Positions 24,738 through 33,920 of a stretch of DNA of 64,000 nucleotides are shown one piece after another. This DNA comes from Candidatus Iainarchaeum sp. (GTDB taxonomy: Archaea > Iainarchaeota > Iainarchaeia > Iainarchaeales > UBA10219): positions 1 through 64,000 of the forward strand of contig JAGVWE010000003.1 of NCBI GenBank assembly GCA_018304425.1, in the 5' to 3' direction. The notes under the pieces were generated by a model that saw only the letters and a list, made by a program, of their open reading frames with translations, did no database searches and was not told where the DNA came from. Each line of letters opens with the position of its first letter. Position 1 is the stretch's first letter. A program made the position numbers and the translations under genes.

Positions 24738-24745
24738 TTTATAAA
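24738..24745. promoter_or_regulatory. Shared TATA element between cupredoxin gene and folD
   Basis: Palindromic TTTATAAA, 27 bases before the folD ATG (leaderless spacing) and about 40 bases before the minus-strand lipoprotein ATG, which instead has a Shine-Dalgarno-like GGAGGG. Confidence 0.55.
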
Positions 24746-24768
24746 TATAATTGGCTCTCAAGTTCCCT

Positions 24769-25680
24769 ATGGCAGCCCAACTCATTGACGGCAGGGCCAT
24801 GGCATCCGGCCTGCGCAGGGAGCTGGCTGAACGCGTGCGAAAACTGGCCGCCAAAGGCGTTAAACCCGGTTTGGGCGTGATATTGGCTGGGAACAATCCC
24901 GCTTCCAGGATTTACGTGCAAAAAAAAGAGGAAGCCTGTGCTGAGGTCGGCATCCAATCCGTTCACCACGACCTGCCTGCTACCAGCACGGAAAAGGAAA
25001 TCCTGAAACTGGTGGAAAGGCTCAACGCGGACCGGACGGTGCACGGCATCCTCCTCCAGTTGCCGTTGCCGGAGGGAGTGGACGAGCGGAAAGTCATTGA
25101 CTCGATTGCCCCCGAAAAGGACGTGGACGGCTTCACGACCGGCAACGCCGGCAGGCTGTTCACGGGCAAGAAGTCAGTCACACCTTGCACGCCGAAAGGC
25201 ATCCTGAAACTCATCGACTCAACCGGCGTTGACTTGAAGGGCAAGCACGCGGTAGTTATTGGCAGGAGCAACATCGTGGGAAAACCCGTTGCCCTGCTGT
25301 TGCTGGAACGCCACGCGACCGTGACCATTTGCCACTCACGCACCAAGGATTTGGGCGAAGCCACGCGGCAAGCCGACGTCCTCGTTGTTGCGGTGGGAAA
25401 AGCCGGCTTGGTGGACCAGTCCATGGTGAAAAGGGGCGCGGTCGTCATCGATGTGGGCATGAACCGCTTGCCGGACGGCAGGGTGGTCGGCGACTGCAAC
25501 CCGGATGTCAGGGAGGCGGCAGGCTGGTTGACTCCGGTTCCGGGAGGAGTGGGGCCCATGACGGTTGCCTGCCTGATGGAGAACACGGTGGAAGCCTTTT
25601 TGCTTGCGCAAAAAGCCTTGGGAAAAGTGGCGGGCAAGCCCGCCGAAGCCGCGGAGAGGGGTTTGCATGGCAAGGATTAG
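24769..25680 (+). CDS. folD: Methylene-THF dehydrogenase/cyclohydrolase FolD
   Basis: 303 residues. Bifunctional enzyme making 10-formyl-THF from methylene-THF. Y49 and K53 (YVQKKEEA) form the active site; VDGFT, PCTPKGI, the NADP loop VIGRSNIVGKPVA and the C-terminal TPVPGGVGPMT are present. The ATG at 24769 is preferred over an upstream in-frame codon because of promoter spacing. It overlaps purN by 14 bases, giving the operon folD-purN-purH. Confidence 0.96.
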   Translation: MAAQLIDGRAMASGLRRELAERVRKLAAKGVKPGLGVILAGNNPASRIYVQKKEEACAEVGIQSVHHDLPATSTEKEILKLVERLNADRTVHGILLQLPLPEGVDERKVIDSIAPEKDVDGFTTGNAGRLFTGKKSVTPCTPKGILKLIDSTGVDLKGKHAVVIGRSNIVGKPVALLLLERHATVTICHSRTKDLGEATRQADVLVVAVGKAGLVDQSMVKRGAVVIDVGMNRLPDGRVVGDCNPDVREAAGWLTPVPGGVGPMTVACLMENTVEAFLLAQKALGKVAGKPAEAAERGLHGKD

Positions 25681-26293
25681 GCTGGGCGTGCTGGGCAGCA
25701 CGCGGGGCACGGACTTGCAGGCCGTCATCGACGCCATCAAGGAAGGCAAGCTGGACGCCGAAATCGCCTTGGTCGCCAGCAACAAGGAGGATGCCTACAT
25801 CCTCACGCGGGCCAGGGTGCATGACCTGCCCGCGTTGTTCGTCGAGTCTCGGGGCAAGGAAAGGGAGGACTTCGACCGGGAAGTCATGAAGGCACTCGAA
25901 GAAAAGGGGGTTGAGCTCGTGTTGTTGATCGGTTACCTGCGGCTCCTCTCCCCTGCCTTCGTGGAAAGGTACCGGAACAAGGTCATGAACATCCATCCCT
26001 CGTTGTTGCCCGCGTTCGGGGGCGGCATGGACCGCAACGTGCACAAGGATGCCCTGGACTACGGGGTCAAGGTGACGGGTTGCACCCTCCACTTCGTCGA
26101 CGAGGGCGCGGACTCGGGGCCCATCATCCTGCAGCGCGCCGTGGACGTGGACGAAAACGAAACCGTGGACTCGTTGAAGGAAAAAGTGCAGCACGCGGAA
26201 GGCCAGTTGATCGTCAAGGGCATCAAGTTGTTTGCCGAGGGCCGGCTGAAGGTCGAGGGAAGAAAGGTCCTCATCCAGCCGGAGAAGGGGTAA
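25667..26293 (+). CDS. purN: GAR formyltransferase PurN
   Basis: 208 residues. Transfers formyl from 10-formyl-THF to glycinamide ribonucleotide. The catalytic N108, H110 (NIHPSLLPAF) and D149 (EGADSGPII) are visible. This is the folate-dependent enzyme, not the formate-dependent PurT used by many archaea, consistent with folD being in the same operon. It starts inside the end of folD. Confidence 0.94.
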   Translation: MARIRLGVLGSTRGTDLQAVIDAIKEGKLDAEIALVASNKEDAYILTRARVHDLPALFVESRGKEREDFDREVMKALEEKGVELVLLIGYLRLLSPAFVERYRNKVMNIHPSLLPAFGGGMDRNVHKDALDYGVKVTGCTLHFVDEGADSGPIILQRAVDVDENETVDSLKEKVQHAEGQLIVKGIKLFAEGRLKVEGRKVLIQPEKG

Positions 26294-26296
26294 GCC

Positions 26297-27847
26297 ATGA
26301 AAATCAAGACCGCATTGGTGAGCGTCTCAAGCAAGGAGGGCCTTGTTCCATTCGTCAAGGAACTGGCCGGGCTCGGCATCAAAATCGTTTCCACGGGGGG
26401 CACGGCCAGGGCCCTGAAACAGGAGGGGCTGGCCATCCAGACCGTGGAGGAGTTGACGGGCTTCCCGGAGATGCTGGACGGCCGCGTGAAAACCCTGCAC
26501 CCCAAAGTGCATGGGGGAATCCTCGCGAACCGCACGGACCTGGACCACGTCAAGCAGTTAAAGGAACAAGGCATTGAAGCCATTGATTTGGTGGTCGTCA
26601 ACCTCTACCCCTTCAAGGAAACCATTGCCAAGCCCCATGCGAGCCTGGAGGAAATCATTGAAAACATCGACATCGGGGGCCCGACGCTTATCCGGGCCGC
26701 GGCCAAGAACCACGAATTCGTTTCCGTAGTCGTGAACCCGGAATGGTACGAGTTCGTCTTGGAGGAAATCCGGAAGACCGGAAGCACTTCCCTGGAAACC
26801 CGGCGGAAGCTGGCCCGCGAGGCCTTCGAGTACACGGCCTGGTATGACGCCCTCATCGGCCAGTGGCTGGGCAAGCGGTTCGGCAAGCCCGAGGAGTTCC
26901 CGGAGCGGTTCACGGCGCCGTTCGAAAAGCGGCAGGCCCTGAGGTACGGCGAAAACCCCCACCAGCACGCGGCCTTCTACCAGGAGCCCCTGGTAGCCGA
27001 ACCCTGCATTGCTTCCGCGCAGCAAGTCCAGGGCAAGGAGTTGAGCTTCAACAACGTGGCGGACGCGGATGCGGCGCTGGAACTCGTGAAAGAGTTCAGG
27101 GAACCGGCCGCGGTCATCGTCAAGCACAACAACCCCTGCGGGGCTGCGCAGGCGAAAACCTTGTCCGAGGCGTTCAGGGACGCGTTCGAGTGCGACCAGA
27201 CGGCAGCCTTCGGAGGCGTCATTGCCTTGAACCGCGCGTGCGACGAATCAACTGCCAAACAAATCGCTTCCTTTTTCAACGAAATCGTGGCTGCCCCGGA
27301 CTTCGAGCCGGCCGCCTTGGAAGCGCTGAAGGCAAAGCCCAACGTGCGGTTGCTGAAAGTGCCGGGCCTTGAATCGGGAACGACTGCCAAACGGCTTTCC
27401 CTTCGGAAGGTGGCCGGCGGGCTGCTCGTGCAAGACGACGACCAAGTGGTGTTCGACCACAAGACCTTGAAGGTCGTTACCCGGAAGGAGCCTGGCAAGG
27501 AACAACTGGACGCCTTGTTGTTCGCGTTCACGGTGGCCAAGCACGTGAAGAGCAACGCCATCGTCTTGGCGCAGGGCACGAAGACCGTGGGCATCGGCGC
27601 GGGGCAGATGTCGCGCATTGACTCCACGGAAATGGCCGTCAAAAAGGCCGGGGAACGCGCCCAGGGCGCGGTCCTGGCCTCGGACGCCTTCTTCCCCTTC
27701 CCCGACAACGTGGAGGCGACGGCCAAGGCCGGGGTTTCGGCCGTCATCCAGCCCGGCGGCAGCGTCAAGGACCCGGAAGTCATCGCGGCAGCCGACCGAC
27801 ACGGCCTCGCCATGGTCTTCACCGGGCTGAGGCACTTCAAGCACTGA
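26297..27847 (+). CDS. purH: Bifunctional AICAR formyltransferase/IMP cyclohydrolase PurH
   Basis: 516 residues, both domains present. The N-terminal IMP cyclohydrolase (MGS-like) has STGGTARALK and KTLHPKVHGG; the C-terminal transformylase has RYGENPHQ and the catalytic VKHNNPCG. It catalyses the last two steps to IMP using 10-formyl-THF. Most archaea use PurP and PurO instead, so PurH suggests a bacterial origin. It starts 3 bases after purN. Confidence 0.96.
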   Translation: MKIKTALVSVSSKEGLVPFVKELAGLGIKIVSTGGTARALKQEGLAIQTVEELTGFPEMLDGRVKTLHPKVHGGILANRTDLDHVKQLKEQGIEAIDLVVVNLYPFKETIAKPHASLEEIIENIDIGGPTLIRAAAKNHEFVSVVVNPEWYEFVLEEIRKTGSTSLETRRKLAREAFEYTAWYDALIGQWLGKRFGKPEEFPERFTAPFEKRQALRYGENPHQHAAFYQEPLVAEPCIASAQQVQGKELSFNNVADADAALELVKEFREPAAVIVKHNNPCGAAQAKTLSEAFRDAFECDQTAAFGGVIALNRACDESTAKQIASFFNEIVAAPDFEPAALEALKAKPNVRLLKVPGLESGTTAKRLSLRKVAGGLLVQDDDQVVFDHKTLKVVTRKEPGKEQLDALLFAFTVAKHVKSNAIVLAQGTKTVGIGAGQMSRIDSTEMAVKKAGERAQGAVLASDAFFPFPDNVEATAKAGVSAVIQPGGSVKDPEVIAAADRHGLAMVFTGLRHFKH

Positions 27848-27855
27848 GGGCGAAG

Positions 27856-28314
27856 ATGACCAAACCACAACTTCCCTGGCTAAAAGGCAGGCCCAGGCGC
27901 AGAGCGGACCCCCGGGCCCTGGTTGAAAACCTGGTTGCCAAACTCGCGCGTCTGGGAAGAATAAAACCGGATGAAACCATGGCGAAAAGGATGGGCCGCA
28001 TGAAGTTACCGGATACGACGAAATTCGAGAAAATCATGTCTTGGAACCGGAGGCGAGATAACCGGACCGATGCGTTAATTGCCCGCTTGAGAAGCATGGG
28101 AGTCACGGAGGCTAAAATCGTTCGGCTGGTGCAAGCCGAGGGGTTACGCCAATTCACGGATGCGAGACAGCTGCTTGCAGATGAGCTCGGAGAGCTGCGG
28201 CTAAAACACGCAGGCAGGACCATCCACGCCATTCCAGAAACCGATTTGGCCCGCATGCTACAATTAGGCAAGGAAATTCACAACATCGAAAAAGGGCTCA
28301 AGAAGAAGCCATGA
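27856..28314 (+). CDS. Orphan protein downstream of purH
   Basis: 152 residues, basic, beginning MTKPQLPWLKGRPRRRADPR and then helical, ending in a lysine-rich tail. No family recognised. It follows purH by 8 bases with a weak GGGCGAAG ribosome-binding site, so it may ride on the folD-purN-purH transcript. Its last 17 bases overlap the convergent formyl-THF cyclo-ligase gene. The Arg/Pro-rich start resembles other orphans here. Confidence 0.5.
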   Translation: MTKPQLPWLKGRPRRRADPRALVENLVAKLARLGRIKPDETMAKRMGRMKLPDTTKFEKIMSWNRRRDNRTDALIARLRSMGVTEAKIVRLVQAEGLRQFTDARQLLADELGELRLKHAGRTIHAIPETDLARMLQLGKEIHNIEKGLKKKP

Positions 28315-28891
28315 TGACGCGTTCTTCGGTTACAATCTTTTCGACGCGCATGTCTTTTTGGGTCACGGGCACTTCCGCGAACAACTGGCACTCGAAGGCG
28401 AGGGCGAGGAGGGGCACGCGCTTGGGCAGATGGGAAATGAATTTGTCGTAGAAGGCCATGCCGAAGCCGAGTCTCCTCCCCTGTTCGTCGAAGGCCAGCC
28501 CCGGGGTTATGAGGACGTCAATCCGCGAGTCGGGAACCCGCACGTGGGTCTCGCGCACGGGCTCGGGGAAGCCAAAGGAACTGGTCTTGAGTTCGGCAAA
28601 GGACTTGAAGGCGTACATGCTCATGGACTTCAAGTCAAAGTCAACGACCGGCAGGCAAACGGTTTTGCCTTCCCGAACCAACTGCTCGATGAGTGCATGC
28701 GTGTCCACCTCCGACCCGAAACTACAGTAAATGGAGACCGTCTTCGCTTGGCTGACTTCGGGCAGGGCCAGCAGGCGCTGCGCGATTTGCTTGGACTTGA
28801 CCGCACGCTCCCGCTCCGTCAAGGACGTCCGCCGCTTGGTGGCCAACTGGCGGAGCACGAACTTGGCTTCCTTGATTGGCCGGTCCACCAT
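28298..28891 (-). CDS. 5-formyltetrahydrofolate cyclo-ligase
   Basis: 197 residues from the ATG at 28891. Converts 5-formyl-THF to methenyl-THF with ATP, recovering folate for one-carbon reactions. The family signature GLAFDEQGRRLGFGMAFYDKF is present near residue 130, with Met replacing the usual Gly in the G-x-G-x-G-Y-Y-D motif. It follows purD by 10 bases in the same operon. Confidence 0.9.
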   Translation of the reverse strand: MVDRPIKEAKFVLRQLATKRRTSLTERERAVKSKQIAQRLLALPEVSQAKTVSIYCSFGSEVDTHALIEQLVREGKTVCLPVVDFDLKSMSMYAFKSFAELKTSSFGFPEPVRETHVRVPDSRIDVLITPGLAFDEQGRRLGFGMAFYDKFISHLPKRVPLLALAFECQLFAEVPVTQKDMRVEKIVTEERVIMASS

Positions 28892-28901
28892 GGAAGGCAA
28901 G

Positions 28902-30182
28902 TCAATGGCCTCCTGACTGCGGCAAAGCCGCTTTCCCGATGTCCCGGCGGAAATGCATGCCCTCGAAGTAAATCAAGGCAACGGCCTGGTACGCCTGGCC
29001 AATGGCTTCCCGGATGGTCTTCCCCAGCGCGGTGACGCCCAGCACCCTTCCCCCGCTGGAAACGGTTTTGCCGTCCGCCAGCGAAGTACCGGCATGGAAT
29101 ACCAGGGTGTTCGGCTGCTTTCCGGCCCTTTCAAGGCCCGAAATTTCCTTGCCCTTCTCGTAGGCAGCAGGATACCCCTTGGAGGCCAGGACCACGCAGC
29201 AACAGGGCTGGCTGCCCCACCTCAATTCCACGGCATCCAGCCGGCCCTCGATGCAGGCCAAGGCAACCTCCACGAGGTCGGTTTCAAGCCGGGGCAAAAT
29301 GACCTGGGTCTCCGGGTCCCCGAAACGGCAATTGAATTCAAGTACCTTTACCTGCGTGCCGGAAACCATGAGCCCCGCATATAAAACGCCTTTATAGGCC
29401 CGGCCCTCCTTGGCCATGCCCTCCAAGGCCCGGGCGATGACTTGGGCGTGCACGCGCCGCTCGAACTCCGGCGAAGCAAAGGGCGCGGGACTGTAGGCGC
29501 CCATGCCGCCCGTGTTCGGGCCCTGGTCTCCGTCGAACACGCGCTTGTGGTCCTGTGCGGAAACCATGAGCCGCGCGGTCTTGCCATCGCAGAAGGCGAG
29601 CACGGAAACCTCCTGGCCTTCGAGGAGGTCCTCGACGATTACCTGGTTGCCGGCGTCCCCGAACCTCTTTTCGACCAGGATTTCCTGGACCGCGGCCAAG
29701 GCCTCGGCAGCGGACTGGCAGACGTACACGCCTTTGCCGGCCGCGAGGCCATCCGCTTTCACCACGCACCTTCCTTTCTGCTTGACAAAGGCCTGAGCGG
29801 CTTCGGCGTCCGAAAAAACCCGGAAGCCAGCCGAGGGAATGCCGTGGCGTTGCATGAATTCCTTGGCAAACGCCTTGCTGCCCTCGAGGACCGCGGCGTT
29901 CTTCCGCGGCCCGAAGACTTTCAGGCCGCGCGCCTCGAATTCGTCGACGATGCCCAGGGCCAATGGGCCTTCGGGACCGACCACCGTCAAGTCAACCTGG
30001 TGGTGGACCGCGAACTCGGCCAGTCTGGGAAGGTCATCGGCCTGGATGTTCACGCACTCCGCGAGCTGCGCGATGCCGGGGTTGCCCGGCGCGCAGAAGA
30101 CCTCACCCACCTGGGGCGACTGCCGAATCTTCCACACCAGGGCGTGTTCACGTCCACCAGAGCCAACCACTAAGACGTTCAA
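28902..30182 (-). CDS. purD: Phosphoribosylamine-glycine ligase PurD
   Basis: 426 residues from a TTG at 30182. ATP-grasp enzyme joining phosphoribosylamine and glycine. GSGGREHAL at the N-terminus, VGPEGPLALG, VKADGLAAGKGV, NTGGMGAYSP and FNCRFGDPETQ are all present. An alternative TTG at 30212 lies too close to the ATTTAAAC element (about 30217-30225) to be translated from that promoter, so 30182 is chosen. Operon with the formyl-THF cyclo-ligase. Confidence 0.95.
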   Translation of the reverse strand: MNVLVVGSGGREHALVWKIRQSPQVGEVFCAPGNPGIAQLAECVNIQADDLPRLAEFAVHHQVDLTVVGPEGPLALGIVDEFEARGLKVFGPRKNAAVLEGSKAFAKEFMQRHGIPSAGFRVFSDAEAAQAFVKQKGRCVVKADGLAAGKGVYVCQSAAEALAAVQEILVEKRFGDAGNQVIVEDLLEGQEVSVLAFCDGKTARLMVSAQDHKRVFDGDQGPNTGGMGAYSPAPFASPEFERRVHAQVIARALEGMAKEGRAYKGVLYAGLMVSGTQVKVLEFNCRFGDPETQVILPRLETDLVEVALACIEGRLDAVELRWGSQPCCCVVLASKGYPAAYEKGKEISGLERAGKQPNTLVFHAGTSLADGKTVSSGGRVLGVTALGKTIREAIGQAYQAVALIYFEGMHFRRDIGKAALPQSGGH

Positions 30183-30277
30183 GGCAAAAAACCCCTGAAA
30201 GACAGAGGGCAAAAGGGTTTAAATTCGACGCCCCTGGGCTTAGAAAAGATTTTATAGGCGGAAAGCATTGTCTTGGT

Positions 30278-31744
30278 ATGGGTCAGCCGATGGGAGGAAG
30301 GAGTTGGCGGATGCGGTTGCCACGCGGCGTGCGGCCCGCCATCCAGCCGAATTCCGTGTTCATCCTGCATGCGTTGGATTCAAGTGTCCGCCCGAATGCG
30401 GCGCTGCTGCGAAAATGGGTTGCTGCAGGCCACGTGGTGCCGGTTGAACGCGTGGATGCGCGCGGTCGAAGGATTCACGGCCAGCGACGGCATTTCCTGG
30501 TGCCCATCAAGGTACCCGAAGCCAGCCGCGACCGCATGGGCATCGTGCACACCCATTCGCACTCCGAGGCATCACTTGGAATCGCATTCGGTGACGGCCC
30601 CAACATCGCCACCACCACGCCGGCCACCTACACTAAAAAGAAATTCGTCGGAGGCCGGCGGCAAGCCGTCGGCCACCATTTCAAGCCCATTGAACAAGGC
30701 GAGTGGGCGAATACACGGAACCTCACCTTGAATGACGGTGAAAGCCCGCACCGTGTTCTGAAGGGAGCTGGCACGAAAACGGTGGTGGCGACTGTGCCCT
30801 TTGAGTTGCGGCCAAAGGAAAACGTTGGCGAGCGCAGGCTCTGGGGCGGAGCGCAGGCGGGAACGACGCGCACGTCGGTGGAAAACGCAAGGCTCCTGCA
30901 AAGGGATTGGAACGAGGCCCGCCGTCAAAGGGACCCCGTCGTAATGGAAGCCGTGCGGGCCGGATTGGAGACCCCCACCCTCCAGCCGGTGGCCGTGTTC
31001 AAGCCCCTGCAAGTGCCCCTAGCTGTGACCGGGCAAACGGGGGCGCACCTTCGCAGTGGGCACGTGAAAATAGTCAAACTCTCGCCGACCGCCGCCAACC
31101 GGGTGCTGGATGCGACCATTGAAAGGCGCTCCATCGAGGAGCGGGCGCAAGAGGCGCGCTTGGCCCGGAATTTCGCGGGCGTGCCGGGCATGGAGGTCGA
31201 GGAAAAGGTGGACCCGCTTCCGCGCTCCAAACGCCAACTCGCCGCCCAACGCGTGTTCGCCTACGAGGTCGACCATGGCATGCGCGTGGAGGGTTTGCAG
31301 GTGTTCTCTCCGCAGGAACCCGTGTGGCAACTCCTCTTGGCTAAGAGCGGGTTCAAGGTGGAAGGCGGCATTGTCACGAAGGAATGCCGCGAGGTGCCCC
31401 TGCCGAAGGTGCGTAGCAAGCTGCTGATTGATTTCATTGCACGGATGGCGGCAACCTTTAGCCTGGTCAAGCGGAGGGGCGCCTCGTTGTCTTCCCGCAA
31501 TGGCAGCTCGTTCTCCCCCCAAAACGTTTCCATCCTGGGACAGCCTCTTGACCTGGATACCGGGTTCTTGCGCGAAAAGGCTCGTGGGATCGACCACTTG
31601 ACGGATTGGCGGGAGTGCCTGTCCACCCTTGCCATGTTCAGGGACAGGTTGGGAATCCAGCTACCGAGAGAAAACCTGGCGCGGTTCTTCCTCGCCGACT
31701 TGAAGGGCAGCTTCCACCCCGAAGAGTGGTCGGAAAAGAAATAG
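30278..31744 (+). CDS. Large orphan protein with HxHxH motif
   Basis: 488 residues from the ATG at 30278, with TTTTATA (about 30250-30256) about 25 bases upstream; the frame is open earlier but antisense to purD. A striking VHTHSHSE at 90-97 gives three alternating histidines (H91, H93, H95), like the HTH of JAB/MPN metalloproteases, but the downstream aspartate of the JAMM motif is not evident. The rest is basic, with Arg/Lys-rich helices around 290-330. No known family. Monocistronic, between purD and purF and convergent with purF. Confidence 0.6.
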   Translation: MGQPMGGRSWRMRLPRGVRPAIQPNSVFILHALDSSVRPNAALLRKWVAAGHVVPVERVDARGRRIHGQRRHFLVPIKVPEASRDRMGIVHTHSHSEASLGIAFGDGPNIATTTPATYTKKKFVGGRRQAVGHHFKPIEQGEWANTRNLTLNDGESPHRVLKGAGTKTVVATVPFELRPKENVGERRLWGGAQAGTTRTSVENARLLQRDWNEARRQRDPVVMEAVRAGLETPTLQPVAVFKPLQVPLAVTGQTGAHLRSGHVKIVKLSPTAANRVLDATIERRSIEERAQEARLARNFAGVPGMEVEEKVDPLPRSKRQLAAQRVFAYEVDHGMRVEGLQVFSPQEPVWQLLLAKSGFKVEGGIVTKECREVPLPKVRSKLLIDFIARMAATFSLVKRRGASLSSRNGSSFSPQNVSILGQPLDLDTGFLREKARGIDHLTDWRECLSTLAMFRDRLGIQLPRENLARFFLADLKGSFHPEEWSEKK

Positions 31745-33340
31745 TCACTTGCACGCCATCAATTCAACGGGTTGTTCGTACGTCCTTCCCTTGGACTTGC
31801 CCATGAGGGCCAGGGCCTTCTGGTAGCAGGCCTGGCCGCCGGGGGTGGGGTAACGTCCCGTGATGCAGGCCATGCACAAGTCTTTCGCGCCGTTCTCGAG
31901 GCCGATGGCACGCACCAGGCCTTCCTTGGACTGGTAGACCAGCGAGTCGGCATTGATTTCCTTGCGGATTTTCTCGACCTGCTCGGGTTTCATGTCAATG
32001 GCGCCAATCCCGTCGTCGAGTTCCTCTCTTTGCAGGTGCCTGGAAGCAATCAATTCGTCCAAGGTGCTCATGTCGATGCCGTAAAAGCAGGGTGCGACGA
32101 TGGGGGGACAGGAGACGCGGACGTGGATTTCGCGGGGATGCCCTTTCTCGCGGATGTAGGTCAGGAGCTCGCGGCTGGTCGTGCCCCGCACGATGCTGTC
32201 CTCGACGAGGATGACCTTCTTTCCTTTCACGACCTGCTTGATGACCATGTACTTTTCCTTGACCCGTTCCAGGCGGTCGTGGGACTCGATGAAAGTCCGG
32301 CCCACGTAGCGGTTCCTGAGCAGCCCCTCCTTGGAGGGCAGGCCCAGGGTGTTGGCGTAGGCGTCCGCCGCAGGCTTCGCCGTGTCGGGAACCCCGACCA
32401 CGACGTAATCGTCGTCGCTCTTGACGTCCAGGGGCTCTATTTTGGCGAGTTCCTGGCCCATGGCCCACCGCGCCTCGTACACGCTTCGGCCGTCCAAGAC
32501 CGAGCCCGCGTTGGCGAAGTACACGTACTCGAACATGCAGTGCGCGTTGCGCGGGGATTTCGCGAAGCGCTTGACTTCCTTGGAACCGTTTTCGACCAGC
32601 AGCATCTCCCCGGGCTTCAGGTCCCTGATGCCGTTCTGCACGTAGTTCACCAACGCAACGGATTCGCTGGCCGCGCCCGTGAAGCCCTCGTGGGAGGCGA
32701 ACACGAGGGGCTTGATGCCGTAGGGGGCGCGCACGGCCGCGATATCGCCTTCCGCGTTGAGGTAGACGATGGAGTAGGAGCCGTCGAATTTCTCGGAGAC
32801 GTTGGCGAAGGCGGCCGGGAGGTCCAGCTTTTGCTCGCCGATGAATTGCTTGGCGAGGAAGTGCTGGATGATTTCGGTGTCGGTGTTGAGCGTGATGTGG
32901 TATTTCTGGGCTTCAAGTTCGGCTTTGAGTTCCGCGTAATTCGCGAGGTTGCCGTTGAACGCGATGCTGAACCACTTCCACACGCGGCCGTGCTTGCGCT
33001 CGAAGGGCTGCGCATATTCCACGCTGTCCGAGCCGCAGGTCGCGTAGCGGATGTGGCCAATTCCTTTGGACCCGGAAAAGTCCCGCAGGAGGCGCAGCAT
33101 CTTGTCGGGTTCCCTGGAGCGGAAGACCTCGTTGACGATGCCCAGGCGCTTGTGCGTGTTCAGGAGCAGGGGCCGCTCCGCGTTATAAGTCGTGATGCCC
33201 GCCGACAATTGACCGCGGTTCTGCTGGGCGAGCAGCATCTTGTACAAGTAGAAGGCCGCGCCTCCGGTGGGCCAGTCCTTGGGCTTGCCGCCGAGCGATA
33301 CGGCTGCGACGGCACAGTTTTCCGTTGGCTCACCGGACAT
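31745..33340 (-). CDS. purF: Amidophosphoribosyltransferase PurF
   Basis: 531 residues, somewhat longer than the usual 460-500. First committed step: PRPP plus glutamine to phosphoribosylamine. The N-terminal glutaminase nucleophile is Cys9, after an eight-residue leader that would need removal. Glutaminase motifs (NRGQLSAG, GHIRYATCG, FNGNLAN, a TDTE) and the PRPP loop VILVEDSIVRGTTS are intact. It is divergent from purS with an AT-rich TATA cluster between. Confidence 0.95.
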   Translation of the reverse strand: MSGEPTENCAVAAVSLGGKPKDWPTGGAAFYLYKMLLAQQNRGQLSAGITTYNAERPLLLNTHKRLGIVNEVFRSREPDKMLRLLRDFSGSKGIGHIRYATCGSDSVEYAQPFERKHGRVWKWFSIAFNGNLANYAELKAELEAQKYHITLNTDTEIIQHFLAKQFIGEQKLDLPAAFANVSEKFDGSYSIVYLNAEGDIAAVRAPYGIKPLVFASHEGFTGAASESVALVNYVQNGIRDLKPGEMLLVENGSKEVKRFAKSPRNAHCMFEYVYFANAGSVLDGRSVYEARWAMGQELAKIEPLDVKSDDDYVVVGVPDTAKPAADAYANTLGLPSKEGLLRNRYVGRTFIESHDRLERVKEKYMVIKQVVKGKKVILVEDSIVRGTTSRELLTYIREKGHPREIHVRVSCPPIVAPCFYGIDMSTLDELIASRHLQREELDDGIGAIDMKPEQVEKIRKEINADSLVYQSKEGLVRAIGLENGAKDLCMACITGRYPTPGGQACYQKALALMGKSKGRTYEQPVELMACK

Positions 33341-33378
33341 GAAGCAATGTCCCCGCGTATGGAACTGAGTGCAAACAA

Positions 33379-33395
33379 GTATTTATATTTATTAT
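33379..33395. promoter_or_regulatory. AT-rich promoter region between purF and purS
   Basis: A run of TATTTATATTTATTATT lies 45-55 bases from both divergent starts, so both genes likely have short leaders. A GGGGGAG Shine-Dalgarno precedes purS at 33425-33431. Confidence 0.45.
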
Positions 33396-33437
33396 TCCAG
33401 TTGAATCTAGTACGGGTTGGATGTGGGGGAGAAATGC

Positions 33438-33920
33438 ATGCATTTCGTCGAGGTAGGGTGCAAGCCAGGGGTCAGGGACGTGCTGGGCCAGGCCGTCAAG
33501 GCCCGCCTCGAAGAAGACTTGTCCGCAGGAGTTAAAGGCCTCCGGAGGGTTGCTTTTATCGACGTTTACCGCCTGGAATGCCTTTTGTCGCCCCAGGAAG
33601 CCGAAAGGATCGGGGCCGAGCTCTTGCGCGACCCCATTACCCAGGTGTTTGCCGTGGACCAGCCGGTGGAAGGGGGCTTTGACTGGAGTGTTACGGTGAG
33701 CCTCCACCAGAATGTTACGGACAACGTGGGCATCGCGGCCAGGGAAGGCATTGAAGACCTCCTGGGCCGGAAGCTGGACGAAGGCGAGCGCCTCCACTAC
33801 GACCGGAAATACCTGTTCTGGGGCGACCTCACCGAGGCCCAGGTGAGGGACCTGGCTGGAAAGGCCTTGGCCAATGATTTCCTCGAGCATTGCCGGGTGG
33901 AGCGCGGCAGCCATGCCTGA
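33438..33920 (+). CDS. purS: PurS-like FGAM synthase subunit with extra C-terminal domain
   Basis: 160 residues, twice the usual PurS length. The first 80 or so (HFVEVGCKPGVRDVLGQAVKARL, then IDVYRLE) match PurS, the small bridging subunit of FGAM synthase. The second half (FDWSVTVSLHQNVTDNVG, YDRKYLFWGDLTEAQV) resembles the region after the PurS-like domain at the N-terminus of clostridial-type long PurL, so this may be that N-terminal segment as a separate gene. ATG at 33438 with a strong GGGGGAG upstream. It overlaps purL by 8 bases. Confidence 0.78.
   Translation: MHFVEVGCKPGVRDVLGQAVKARLEEDLSAGVKGLRRVAFIDVYRLECLLSPQEAERIGAELLRDPITQVFAVDQPVEGGFDWSVTVSLHQNVTDNVGIAAREGIEDLLGRKLDEGERLHYDRKYLFWGDLTEAQVRDLAGKALANDFLEHCRVERGSHA

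Noticed and set aside
31772-33535. Open frame of about 587 codons on the plus strand
   Set aside because: Antisense to purF, which has all its catalytic motifs; a composition artefact.
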